From Bacteriovorax sp037444575 (GTDB lineage Bacteria; Bdellovibrionota; Bacteriovoracia; Bacteriovoracales; Bacteriovoracaceae): a stretch of DNA of 64,000 nt. Positions within the stretch are counted from its first letter, which is position 1. The number at the start of each line of letters is the position of its first letter. Under the pieces are notes generated by a model, which was given only the letters and a program-made list of their open reading frames with translations, was not told where the DNA came from and made no database searches. The stretch covers positions 62,001 through 126,000 of the forward strand of contig JBBIME010000006.1 in assembly GCA_037444575.1 (NCBI GenBank), given 5' to 3'. The position numbers and the translations under genes are program-made. Shown here one piece after another: positions 51,887 through 59,530 of this stretch.

Positions 51887-53191
51887 ATGATTCCTCGTTA
51901 TGAAGCACGTGAAATTTCTCCAATCTGGAGTGATGAAAACAAATTCCATACTTTTTTAAAAATTGAGCTGGAACTTCTTCGCGCACTTGAAGAAAAAAAG
52001 ATGATTCCTCCTGGAATTGCAAAGGCCATTGAGGAAAAAGCAGTAATCAATACAGCTCGCATTGATGAAATCGAACTTACGACTCGTCATGATGTTATCG
52101 CTTTTTGCACATCTATCACAGAGCAACTTCCAGCGGACATTGGAAAGTATTTCCACTATGGAGTGACCTCTTCAGATATCATTGACAGCGCTCTTACTCT
52201 TCAAATCAAAGCTTCGATTGAAGTGGCAATGAAATCTCTTGATCAATTTCTAGAGGCCCTAAAACTTAGAGCGATTGAAACAAAGATGGTTATGACTTTG
52301 GGAAGATCTCATGGCATGTACGCTGAGCCAATGAGCTTTGGCCAAAAACTATTAGGTCATTTCGCTGAATTCAAAAGAAGACGCGATGAACTTCATGAGT
52401 TTTATAAAAATGAACTGACGATCCAACTCTCAGGTGCAGTTGGAAACTACACAATCCTTACTCCCGATATTGAAGAAAGTGTGGCTAAAAAACTAGGTGT
52501 AAAAGTTGAAGATGTTTCAACTCAAATTATTCCCCGCGATCGCCTGGCAAAACTGATCTCCATTACTTCGCTTATTGCCAACGCCATTGAAAGACTAGCA
52601 GTTGAAATTCGCCACCTCCATCACTCCGATGTAAAAGAAGTGGCCGAAGGATTTAGAAAAGGCCAAAAAGGCTCAAGCACAATGCCTCATAAAAAAAATC
52701 CAATCTCCGCTGAAAACCTCACAGGGCTTTCTCGTTTTCTTCGCTCTCATTTAAATATTGCACTAGAAAATTCTATCTTATGGCATGAGCGAGATATCTC
52801 TCACTCAAGTGCTGAACGACTTTACCTTCCAGATCATTTTGGAATTTTAGTCTATGCACTTGATCGCTTTTCAACGACTTTAAATCTCCTTGAAATCGAT
52901 ACCACAGTGATTGAAGGAAAAGTTTTTAGCCATACTCATTATCTATCTAGTTTCTATTTGCACTTTCTTATTTCGAATTGCAAATCTTTAACTCGCGAAG
53001 AGCTCTATACTATTATTCAGGCCGCTTCATTTGATCCTTTTGCCAAATCTGAGCCGATAAAATTTAGAGAATTTATTCAAAACGAATTAAAGAAAAAGAA
53101 TGTTGATGTAACACTTCCAGCGGTTACAGCTTCCGGACTAAAAGATATCTATCTTAAGTCTGTTGATCATATTTTTAAGCGCGTGTTATAG
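51887..53191 (+). CDS. purB: Adenylosuccinate lyase
   Basis: Cleaves SAICAR to AICAR and adenylosuccinate to AMP. 434 residues, fumarase/aspartase superfamily. Signature loop GSSTMPHKKNPISAENL (about 263-279) with the catalytic Ser; TSSDIIDSALTLQ near 95; RSHGMYAEPMSFG with the acid/base His. Length close to the Bacillus/Thermotoga form (about 430). A weak TTAGG precedes the ATG; it may be read from the TolC operon, 17 bases upstream. Convergent with the following lipoprotein gene. Confidence 0.96.
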   Translation: MIPRYEAREISPIWSDENKFHTFLKIELELLRALEEKKMIPPGIAKAIEEKAVINTARIDEIELTTRHDVIAFCTSITEQLPADIGKYFHYGVTSSDIIDSALTLQIKASIEVAMKSLDQFLEALKLRAIETKMVMTLGRSHGMYAEPMSFGQKLLGHFAEFKRRRDELHEFYKNELTIQLSGAVGNYTILTPDIEESVAKKLGVKVEDVSTQIIPRDRLAKLISITSLIANAIERLAVEIRHLHHSDVKEVAEGFRKGQKGSSTMPHKKNPISAENLTGLSRFLRSHLNIALENSILWHERDISHSSAERLYLPDHFGILVYALDRFSTTLNLLEIDTTVIEGKVFSHTHYLSSFYLHFLISNCKSLTREELYTIIQAASFDPFAKSEPIKFREFIQNELKKKNVDVTLPAVTASGLKDIYLKSVDHIFKRVL

Positions 53192-53195
53192 AGAC

Positions 53196-53894
53196 TTAAA
53201 ACAAAGCAGAAAATGGTATATATCCTTTCTTTTTATTTTGAGTCTCAATGTAAATCCAATTTTCAGCAGTATAAGGTAACACCTCGGTCCCTATAAGATC
53301 AACGGGAACTAATTCCTTGTCAAAGCAAGCTACATAATTTCCTTCGACATCATAACTTATAATACTGTAGACATTTATCCCCTTTTTAAATTGCTCAATA
53401 CTGGGGGCCATAGTTGAGAATTTATATTTCCCCAATTTATTTACTAAAATTTTATATTCTAAAATCTGGGATAACTTTTCGTTAGGCTTCAATGTTTCAA
53501 TCTTTTTTCCATTAATAATCTCTGACATTAAATCAACTTTTCTTTTTACAACATCATCGTGGTATCCGCTGAAGCAATTCTCTCCTTGGCACCCATCATA
53601 GACAAATGGAACTGAATAATTACAAGGGATGTTGTTTTGTGGCTGTTTTTGAAACTGAACAAAGAGTTCATCTAAAATTTCTTTTTTTGAATTGCAATAT
53701 TTTATTTCCTTTTCTGAATGAGAAGAATACTCATTGGAAATTAACCACTCAAAACAATCGCTTAATCCATTTCGTGATAGCTTCTGATCTATTTCTTCAA
53801 TATTTAAATTATTTTTCTGAAAAAATGAACAACCTGAAAATAATATAATTATTAAAATTATGAATAGTTTTTGAAGATTAAATTTAAAAGACAC
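53196..53894 (-). CDS. Lipoprotein with SH3-like C-terminus
   Basis: 232 residues from GTG 53894 (AGAGGTGG upstream). Lipobox LFSGC at about 18-22. The N-terminal half is helical with several cysteines (DCFEWLISNE, KYCNSKKE, CNYSVPFVYDGCQGENC). The last about 60 residues (KELVPVDLIG..VLPYTAENWIYIETQNKKKGYIPFSALF) have the shape of a bacterial SH3 domain, which often binds peptidoglycan. The region is visibly more AT-rich than its neighbours, hinting at later acquisition. Function unknown. Confidence 0.65.
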   Translation of the reverse strand: MSFKFNLQKLFIILIIILFSGCSFFQKNNLNIEEIDQKLSRNGLSDCFEWLISNEYSSHSEKEIKYCNSKKEILDELFVQFQKQPQNNIPCNYSVPFVYDGCQGENCFSGYHDDVVKRKVDLMSEIINGKKIETLKPNEKLSQILEYKILVNKLGKYKFSTMAPSIEQFKKGINVYSIISYDVEGNYVACFDKELVPVDLIGTEVLPYTAENWIYIETQNKKKGYIPFSALF

Positions 53895-53973
53895 ATCCCA
53901 CCTCTTAATCAGAAAAATTTACATGCAACAAACGAGTAATTCAAGAGGATGGTTTACTACAAAATTGAAGCCA

Positions 53974-54031
53974 AAGTGTTCTTACTTCGAAACACTTATT
54001 CTCAAAGGAGAATGCCCCCTAGGATTTCTCC
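53974..54031 (+). other. Two small hairpins in a noncoding stretch
   Basis: AAGTGTT (53974-53980)/AACACTT (53991-53997) and GGAGAA (54007-54012)/TTCTCC (54026-54031) are neighbouring perfect inverted repeats in the 247-base gap 53895-54141. No T-run follows. They could be leader structure for the 54142 gene or a small RNA; nothing else is evident in the gap. Confidence 0.3.
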
Positions 54032-54141
54032 ATTTGCAAACCACTCAAACTCATTGAAATAAGATCAATTTTTATTGCCCTGTTCTGGCAAATCCATTGC
54101 TTTGTATCTTCTCAACCAACCACCAAAAAAGGAGATTACAA

Positions 54142-54354
54142 ATGTACGGACAATTTCACAATGAACAAACACTAACTCAAAAAAGATCAACCTTCGTTTC
54201 AAGAAATGAATTAACAAAAACAGATGGTCTAGGAAAAAAACTTTTAGTTTTTATCTCTCTTCTTTTAATCACGATTTCTTTTTCATCAACAAGCTTCGCT
54301 GGACCTAGCCAACCAAGACTTCCTGGCGGAAATGGGAATTCTAATGGAAGATAA
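54142..54354 (+). CDS. Possible secreted peptide precursor, function unknown
   Basis: 70 residues. AAGGAG is 7 bases before ATG 54142. A hydrophilic N-terminus of about 33 residues (Asn/Gln/Thr-rich, Lys at 34-35) precedes one hydrophobic helix KKLLVFISLLLITISFSS (about 34-51) ending in TSFAG. A signal-peptidase cut after SFA would release a 17-residue tail, GPSQPRLPGGNGNSNGR, rich in Gly, Pro and Asn. The long pre-signal region is unusual. Alternatively it is a small type II membrane protein. No family known. It is codon-rich in CAA/AAA like its neighbours. Confidence 0.5.
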   Translation: MYGQFHNEQTLTQKRSTFVSRNELTKTDGLGKKLLVFISLLLITISFSSTSFAGPSQPRLPGGNGNSNGR

Positions 54355-54399
54355 AACCTTTCTACAAACATAAAAAAAACTGATCTAAATCGTGTTTTT

Positions 54400-54453
54400 A
54401 CCTCCCCTTCGGGAATAATCTCTTCTTGTAAATAGATGATCCCAACGGGAGGT
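54400..54453 (+). promoter_or_regulatory. Anti-Shine-Dalgarno element before the 54458 gene
   Basis: ACCTCCC at 54400-54406 is the exact complement of GGGAGGT at 54447-54453, the very strong ribosome site of the next gene, with 40 bases between. A small CCC-TTC-GGG hairpin follows the first arm. Seven base pairs alone could be chance. Confidence 0.3.
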
Positions 54454-54457
54454 GTAT

Positions 54458-54817
54458 ATGTCTTTTTATGCTCTATGGTTAGATAATCAAAACGCTTATA
54501 TTTATGAATTTAATGCTGATGGTGTAATAGAAAAAAAACTAAAATCCCATGCAAATGAACATGAAAAAAATCACGTACCTGAAAAATTTTTTCATGAAAT
54601 CGCCGAGAATCTTCAAGGCGCCCAAGAGCTCATGGTTATGGGCCCAGGGGTTGCAAAGGATCAGTTTAAACATCATTGCGAAAATCACCGCCACAACAAT
54701 CTCGCTCGAGCAATTGTTGGAGTGAAGGCAATGGAAGCTCACCCTAGTAAAGCAATGATGCTTGAAAGGGCCAATGAGTTTTTCAGCCACTATCACATGT
54801 GGTCTAAAAATTATTAG
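54458..54817 (+). CDS. baeRF/eRF1-domain-like 'translational machinery' protein
   Basis: 119 residues from ATG 54458, with GGGAGG 5 bases upstream. Pattern YALWLDNQNAYIYEF, then EKFFHEIAENLQGAQELMVMGPGVAKDQFKHHCENH, then ARAIVGVKAMEAHPSKAMMLERANEFF matches the small single-domain proteins annotated 'translational machinery protein' in Legionella and Pseudomonas, which have the middle-domain fold of eRF1/Pelota. They lack the GGQ loop. Function is unproven; a ribosome- or tRNA-linked stress role is suspected. It stands alone between hairpins. Confidence 0.65.
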   Translation: MSFYALWLDNQNAYIYEFNADGVIEKKLKSHANEHEKNHVPEKFFHEIAENLQGAQELMVMGPGVAKDQFKHHCENHRHNNLARAIVGVKAMEAHPSKAMMLERANEFFSHYHMWSKNY

Positions 54818-54870
54818 CCCACTCTAATTCCACCAGACTTCGCGCGCACTATAGAGTCTGGTGGAATGTC

Positions 54871-55512
54871 TTAATCAACATTCTTTAAGTAATAATAGAT
54901 TTTAACTGTCGCAATAGTCATCACAATCGTGGCAAACGCATCTGGAATGGAAAAAATAAAATTTGCCACAGCTTTTGTCACCGGATCTTGAATAGGCGAA
55001 AAAAGAAAGGCTGAAAATTCCATCAATAAATTAATTCCACTTGCCCATGCAACTAATCCAACATTTTTTTTAACGAGCTCGCGGCTCTTTTTAAAAAACT
55101 TTCCATCGGCTTCATCATCTAAAACAGCAATAAAAGGAACCATGGAAAAAAAGACGAGTGCATAAATCCCAGGAACGATCAAAAAAAGAAGCCCTAGAAA
55201 AAATAAAAATGAATAGTAGAGATTATAGAGAAGAAATGTCGGGACAAAAAAACCTAGCTCCCCCACTCCTCCATGTTTCTTTTTTTGAATAAGAACAATT
55301 TGAGAAAGAACAATAAACACGAGAAGAGTTGAGATTACTGTCAAAATAATAAAGACAGTACTCTCCTCACTTACACCTAATAAAGGATAAAGAGATTCTA
55401 CATTTCCTAGCAGTACAAGTGCTAGAAAAGCGCTTATATAAATATTTTTATTGGCCCAAACTTCCAGGCTCCCTTCTTTGGCAAAATTCCAAAATAACTT
55501 TAGTCCTTTCAT
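54871..55512 (-). CDS. YciC/DUF975-like membrane protein
   Basis: 213 residues, five or six transmembrane helices. The stretch LFLIVPGIYALVFFSMVPFIAVLDDEADGKFFKKSRELVKKN is the hallmark of the YciC / GdpD-membrane-domain family (PGI..., small acidic loop, then S.elvk..). Members are poorly understood envelope proteins. Starts directly at the asparaginase stop, so translation is coupled. Confidence 0.65.
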   Translation of the reverse strand: MKGLKLFWNFAKEGSLEVWANKNIYISAFLALVLLGNVESLYPLLGVSEESTVFIILTVISTLLVFIVLSQIVLIQKKKHGGVGELGFFVPTFLLYNLYYSFLFFLGLLFLIVPGIYALVFFSMVPFIAVLDDEADGKFFKKSRELVKKNVGLVAWASGINLLMEFSAFLFSPIQDPVTKAVANFIFSIPDAFATIVMTIATVKIYYYLKNVD

Positions 55513-56049
55513 TTAAATTTCCTCAAAAGTTCTCTTCTCTTTATTTTTATGAACATGAGGAACCTTGAAAATTTGATTATGAAAAGAAATATAAAACCCC
55601 GCTGGGAGAAGTTTAGCGGCCAGAAGCGCCTCTGTTACATTTTGTGTGGCATCTGTATCTTCAAATCCCATTGGAATCATGGCCCCAGTAAACACTACAG
55701 GGACAGTGAGATTTTTGATTCTTTTAAAACAATATTCTGCTGATTGGGCCATCGTGTCGGTTCCGTGAATAACAACAATGGGAGCATCTTTTTTTGCTTC
55801 CTCTTCAATCGCTTTACAAATTAAAGCGCGATCAGTGTCATCCATATAAAGCGAATCTTTTGAAAGAAGTGGATGCACATGAATATTTGTGTACGGAAGT
55901 CTAAGCTTTGAAAGAATCCGATTCTTCATTGAGGTCCCGCGATTTTCCAAAGTTCCCTCGAATTCGTCATAAGTCTTTTCTATTGTGCCGCCCGTTGTAA
56001 TAATTATGACTTCTTTGGGCGTATTTTTAGAGAAATTTTTATTTGGCAT
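55513..56049 (-). CDS. Single-domain asparaginase-like protein
   Basis: 178 residues, only the N-terminal domain of the asparaginase fold. First active-site loop ITTGGTIEKTY (Thr near residues 19-22), second loop HGTDTMAQSAEY (Thr97/Asp98), and PVVFTGAMIPMGFEDTDA. The C-terminal domain that completes the dimer interface in type I/II enzymes is missing, yet the frame ends cleanly and short relatives of about 160-180 residues exist in other bacteria, so this is not a broken gene. Substrate may be asparagine or another amide. Coupled to a membrane protein gene. Confidence 0.78.
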   Translation of the reverse strand: MPNKNFSKNTPKEVIIITTGGTIEKTYDEFEGTLENRGTSMKNRILSKLRLPYTNIHVHPLLSKDSLYMDDTDRALICKAIEEEAKKDAPIVVIHGTDTMAQSAEYCFKRIKNLTVPVVFTGAMIPMGFEDTDATQNVTEALLAAKLLPAGFYISFHNQIFKVPHVHKNKEKRTFEEI

Positions 56050-56129
56050 ACCTTGACTCTTATACTTTTGATCTTATTTTGTATTGAAACTTTAAATTAT
56101 TTTATGTTCTTACGCAGGAGATTGCAATT

Positions 56130-58037
56130 ATGACTTCACGCAAAGGTACGATTAGCGTTAACACAAGCGATATTTTCCCAATTATTAAAAAGTGGCTCTA
56201 TTCAGAACACGATATTTTTCTAAGAGAGCTAGTTGCCAATTCAACTGACGCCATCACTAAGCGCGCGACCCTGGCACGAACAAGTAACCAGGAAATCCCA
56301 ACTGGAAAAATTACGGTCACAGTCGATAAAACGGCCAAGACCATTACTATCGAAGATAACGGTCTTGGAATGAGCGAAGCTGAAGTGGAAAAATACATCG
56401 CTCAACTTGCTTTTTCTGGCGCCGAAGAGTTTGTAAAAAAAATGAAGGATCAAGGCTCGACACCAAGTTCTGATATCATCGGAAAATTTGGTCTTGGGTT
56501 CTACTCTGCTTTCATGGTGAGCTCTCGCGTAGAAGTAGAATCTCTTTCAATGAATGAAGGAAGTGTTGCTACAAAATGGATTTGCGAAGGCGAAACAGAC
56601 TACACTTTTGAAAATTCAAGCAAGTCTGATATCGGAACAAAGATCACCCTGCATATCAATAGCGAATCAGAAGAATTTTTAAACGCATGGAAGGTATCTT
56701 CAACGCTAAAAAAATTCTGTGATTTTATGCCTTATGAAATTACGGTTAAAGATGCTGAAGCAAAAGAAGAAAGCGCTAATCCAGGATTAGTGAACGACAC
56801 GAAGCCTATTTGGAAAAAAGACCCTGCTTCTCTAACGGAAACAGACTATAAAGATTTCTACAGAAAACTTTTTCCAATGGATGGCGATCCACTCTTTTGG
56901 ATTCACTTAAAAGTCGATCACCCTTTTACGCTTGAAGGAGTTCTCTTCTTCCCAAAACTAAATCCGAATAAGCCGTTTAATGAATCCAACATCCGTCTTT
57001 ACAATAAACAAGTTTTTGTTTCTAACAATGTTAAAGACATCGTCCCTGAATTTTTATCTCTTTTAAAAGGATGTATTGACTCAAGTGATATTCCTCTAAA
57101 CGTATCCAGATCATCTCTTCAAGGTGACCCAAACATTAAGAAGATCTCTAACTACGTTATTAAAAAAGTAGCTGAGTCTCTTAAAAAATTATTTAACAAT
57201 GATCGCGCACGCTTTGAAACAATCTGGGAAGACATCTCACTATTCATCAAATACGGAGCTATCTCCGACACGAAATTTGATGAGATGATGAGAGACTTCG
57301 TCATATTCAAAAATTCTGAAAATAAATACGTAACTCTTACTGAATACAAAGAATCAATTCCGGCAAACTTCAAAGAAAAACTAGCAGACAAAGTTCTCTA
57401 CTTTGAAAAAGGGAAATCAGATTATGCTTTAAGAAAGGAACTTCTTGCTCAAGGTCTTCATGCAATTGAAACAGAATCATACATTGATCCACATTTCATG
57501 CAACATGTAGAGTTCACAAAACTTGGCGATGCTGCTTACAAATTCGCTTCTGTTGATTCTGAAATTTCAACGCTACTAGAAGTTGAAGCAACTAATGAGA
57601 GCGATATCAAAGTTAAAGATCTTTTCACTGACATTCTCATTGGAAAACAAAGTGCCAATGAAAAAGAAGAGGATCTGGATTCACTAAATCATGGTGGATT
57701 AAAAGATATTGAGATTGCTAAAATTAAAAACTCAAAGGCACCAGCATACTTTAAAATTGATGAGCAAATGAAGAGAATGCACCAGATGGCAAAAGGCATG
57801 GGCAATGAGGCCATGTTCCCAATTAAGAAAACATTGGTCATTAATCCATCTAGCCCTATTATTCAAAATGCTCTTAAGCTTCACGAAAAAGGAAACGACA
57901 ATCTTGTGAAAAAAATCTGTCACCATGTTGAAGACCTCGCACACATTTCAAGTGAAGGATTAAAACATGAAGACCGCGAAGCTTTCGTTCTTCGCACTCA
58001 AGAGCTAATGCAAGAATTGACTAATTTAGCGCTTTAA
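56130..58037 (+). CDS. htpG: Hsp90-family chaperone HtpG
   Basis: ATP-dependent dimeric chaperone. 635 residues. GHKL ATPase N-domain: ELVANSTDAITKRA, DNGLGMSEAEVEKYIAQLAFSG, IGKFGLGFYSAF, GTKITLHI; middle domain with LYNKQVFVSNN and the catalytic Arg region NVSRSSLQGDPN; C-terminal dimerisation part ending ELTNLAL. A charged stretch near 210-235 is longer than in E. coli. AGGAG ahead of the ATG. No CIRCE or clear sigma-32 site found. A strong terminator follows. Confidence 0.97.
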   Translation: MTSRKGTISVNTSDIFPIIKKWLYSEHDIFLRELVANSTDAITKRATLARTSNQEIPTGKITVTVDKTAKTITIEDNGLGMSEAEVEKYIAQLAFSGAEEFVKKMKDQGSTPSSDIIGKFGLGFYSAFMVSSRVEVESLSMNEGSVATKWICEGETDYTFENSSKSDIGTKITLHINSESEEFLNAWKVSSTLKKFCDFMPYEITVKDAEAKEESANPGLVNDTKPIWKKDPASLTETDYKDFYRKLFPMDGDPLFWIHLKVDHPFTLEGVLFFPKLNPNKPFNESNIRLYNKQVFVSNNVKDIVPEFLSLLKGCIDSSDIPLNVSRSSLQGDPNIKKISNYVIKKVAESLKKLFNNDRARFETIWEDISLFIKYGAISDTKFDEMMRDFVIFKNSENKYVTLTEYKESIPANFKEKLADKVLYFEKGKSDYALRKELLAQGLHAIETESYIDPHFMQHVEFTKLGDAAYKFASVDSEISTLLEVEATNESDIKVKDLFTDILIGKQSANEKEEDLDSLNHGGLKDIEIAKIKNSKAPAYFKIDEQMKRMHQMAKGMGNEAMFPIKKTLVINPSSPIIQNALKLHEKGNDNLVKKICHHVEDLAHISSEGLKHEDREAFVLRTQELMQELTNLAL

Positions 58038-58048
58038 TAAAAAAATAC

Positions 58049-58077
58049 GGGGGTCTAGAAATAGACCTCCTTTTTTT
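58049..58077 (+). terminator. Intrinsic terminator after htpG
   Basis: GGGGGTCTA (58049-58057), GAAA loop, TAGACCTCC (58062-58070), then seven T. Nine pairs with one G-T wobble. Confidence 0.9.
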
Positions 58078-58180
58078 CTCCCACAATCAATATTCCTATA
58101 AAACTCACTTCATTTCGTCTAATGATTACAACATATTAATTTAAACAATTGAAATTCCTTCATGCAAATCTGAACCGATG

Positions 58181-58209
58181 TTGATAATTACTTCAAACTG
58201 AAGTACTAT
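58181..58209 (+). promoter_or_regulatory. Toxin-antitoxin promoter with embedded operator
   Basis: TTGATA (58181-58186), 17-base spacer, TACTAT (58204-58209). The spacer contains the palindrome TACTTCA-AAC-TGAAGTA (58189-58205), running into the -10. An antitoxin bound there would block polymerase, the standard autorepression design. Confidence 0.7.
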
Positions 58210-58219
58210 AGAGGTGTTC

Positions 58220-58501
58220 GTGAATATTATCACTGAGGTTCAAGGTACCAAATTTTTTGAAAAACAATTAGCGAGAGTTCCGGATCATATCAGACAAAAA
58301 GTTATGCTTTGGATTTTTCTCGTTGAAAATGAAGGTATCGACCAGGTTTCAAAATCAAAAGGCTATCACGATGAACCATTAAAAGGTGTAAGGTATGGTC
58401 AAAGGTCAGTTCGAATTAATCGCTCATATCGATTAATTTACAGAGTGATCGAAGGAAAAATACTTATTGAATTATTGGAGATTCATAAACATGACTACTA
58501 A
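58220..58501 (+). CDS. HigB/RelE-type toxin
   Basis: 93 residues from GTG 58220 (GAGG five bases before; a GTG at 58214 is inside that site). RelE/ParE fold: EVQGTKFFEKQLARVPDHIRQKVMLWI helix pair, GYHDEPLKGVRYGQRSVRINRSYRLIYRVIEGKILIELLEIHKHDY strands with Arg and Tyr residues and a terminal HKHDY that fits the mRNA-cleaving HigB/YoeB types. Probable ribosome-dependent endoribonuclease. The following antitoxin starts within its 3' end (11-base overlap). Toxin-first order is the HigBA arrangement. Confidence 0.82.
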   Translation: MNIITEVQGTKFFEKQLARVPDHIRQKVMLWIFLVENEGIDQVSKSKGYHDEPLKGVRYGQRSVRINRSYRLIYRVIEGKILIELLEIHKHDY

Positions 58502-58799
58502 GAAAAAATCATATTTTGAAAAACTTGAAAAGCAATATGGCCAATTAACATTTGGCCAGGTGTTGAAATCATTTAGAGAAGCCGAGGAACTAAGCCAGAT
58601 TGCCTTTGCCAAAAAAATCGGGTTATCTACACAAAATCTTAATGACCTTGAAAAAGGACGACGAATTCCAAGTCCTACCCGTGCAGCAAAAATTGCAAAA
58701 AAGTTGGGTCTTCCTGCAATTGGTTTTATACAGATCAGTCTGAGGGATTCTTTGCATAGTGAAGGTTTTTATTTCGATGTTGTTTTGAAACCGGCCTAA
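58491..58799 (+). CDS. HigA-type antitoxin, Xre-family HTH
   Basis: 102 residues from ATG 58491 (GGAG 10 bases upstream). Helix-turn-helix at about 24-78: FGQVLKSFREAEELSQIAFAKKIGLSTQNLNDLEKGRR, with a further helical segment IPSPTRAAKIAKKLG. Expected to bind its toxin and repress the promoter at 58181-58209. N-terminal about 20 residues are basic; C-terminus short. Confidence 0.85.
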   Translation: MTTKKKSYFEKLEKQYGQLTFGQVLKSFREAEELSQIAFAKKIGLSTQNLNDLEKGRRIPSPTRAAKIAKKLGLPAIGFIQISLRDSLHSEGFYFDVVLKPA

Positions 58800-58855
58800 A
58801 TTTCAAAAGCGAATTAATTAATTTTTAAAATTCATTCTATCTTTCAAATAAAACC

Positions 58856-58872
58856 CCCTCAGATATTGAGGG
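58856..58872 (+). other. Hairpin after the antitoxin gene
   Basis: CCCTCA (58856-58861), GATAT loop, TGAGGG (58867-58872), flanked by AAA and TTT. T-tract short; probably a weak terminator or part of a small structured RNA with the following terminator. Confidence 0.45.
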
Positions 58873-58920
58873 TTTAGGTAATTAAAGCTTTTTCCTCCAC
58901 GGCCTTGTAAACAGCTGGCG

Positions 58921-58946
58921 GGGGAAGAGAAATCTTCCCCTTTTTT
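58921..58946 (+). terminator. Strong intrinsic terminator
   Basis: GGGGAAGA (58921-58928), GAAA tetraloop, TCTTCCCC (58933-58940), then six T. Upstream CTTTTTCCTCC (58889-58899) could pair with GGGGGAAGAG, competing with the terminator. The interval 58800-59007 holds no gene that I can support. Confidence 0.88.
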
Positions 58947-59007
58947 ATTCTAAAATTATGAATTGATTTCTTTTGTTTTTATGAACAAATATTGATTAGA
59001 TGATCAG

Positions 59008-59364
59008 TTATTTCTGACAAACTAGACTTTCTATATTGTAATATCCACCATTTTGATCTTCTGCCAATGTATTGTTACTATTTAGCCATGTAACATCAGC
59101 GTCTGTAATAGTACTTGTAAATCTCAATGCTCTTTTATATTTAAAATATTTGCATAGACCATTTGCTGTCTCTTCATCAGCATGGAAATACACTGGAATG
59201 GCTTCATTTCTCAACCAATGAGGGTAAAAAATAATATCTCCTTCCTTGCCCTTGATAAGAATCTGAATATCCTGCCTTGAAGCTGGAAGCCTTGCACTTT
59301 TTCCTTCAAAAGAGCTACAGGCCGATAAAAATATCAACAAAAGCAATAAAATGAATTGTTTCAC
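59008..59364 (-). CDS. Small lipoprotein, function unknown
   Basis: 118 residues from GTG 59364 (GGGG upstream). Lipobox LSAC at about 13-16. Mature protein about 100 residues with two cysteines (GLCKYFKYKR, LVCQK) that may bond, and the pattern YYNIESLVCQK at the end. Family not recognised. The upstream gap 59365-59530 shows nothing clear. Confidence 0.6.
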   Translation of the reverse strand: MKQFILLLLLIFLSACSSFEGKSARLPASRQDIQILIKGKEGDIIFYPHWLRNEAIPVYFHADEETANGLCKYFKYKRALRFTSTITDADVTWLNSNNTLAEDQNGGYYNIESLVCQK

Positions 59365-59530
59365 TTAGAACCCCATCGTTACGGTATCTTTGGAACTAAT
59401 CACAGTCCGTAATCCCTCAACGTATCGTTTTTTTTCAATTAAACTTAAATTCTAATCCCATTCGAAAGCTAATGGTTAAAATTCGCCAAATATATCGAAA
59501 TTCTTCGCAAAAATGTTCAAAAGATGACGA

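Noticed and set aside
54177..54371. Minus-strand frame opposite the possible peptide gene
   Set aside because: The plus-strand gene has AAGGAG and a signal-like helix; the opposite frame has neither.
55513..56049. Asparaginase as a broken pseudogene
   Set aside because: Both active-site loops are intact, the stop is directly joined to a coupled gene, and short one-domain relatives are known.
58880..58946. Possible attC site, tmRNA piece or known small RNA
   Set aside because: No attC core (RYYYAAC) pair, no tRNA-like acceptor and no known conserved core; kept only as terminator with possible small RNA.
53895..59000. Possible genomic island (small orphan genes, toxin-antitoxin, AT-rich patch)
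   Set aside because: No integrase, tRNA target or flanking direct repeats seen, and htpG sits in the middle.
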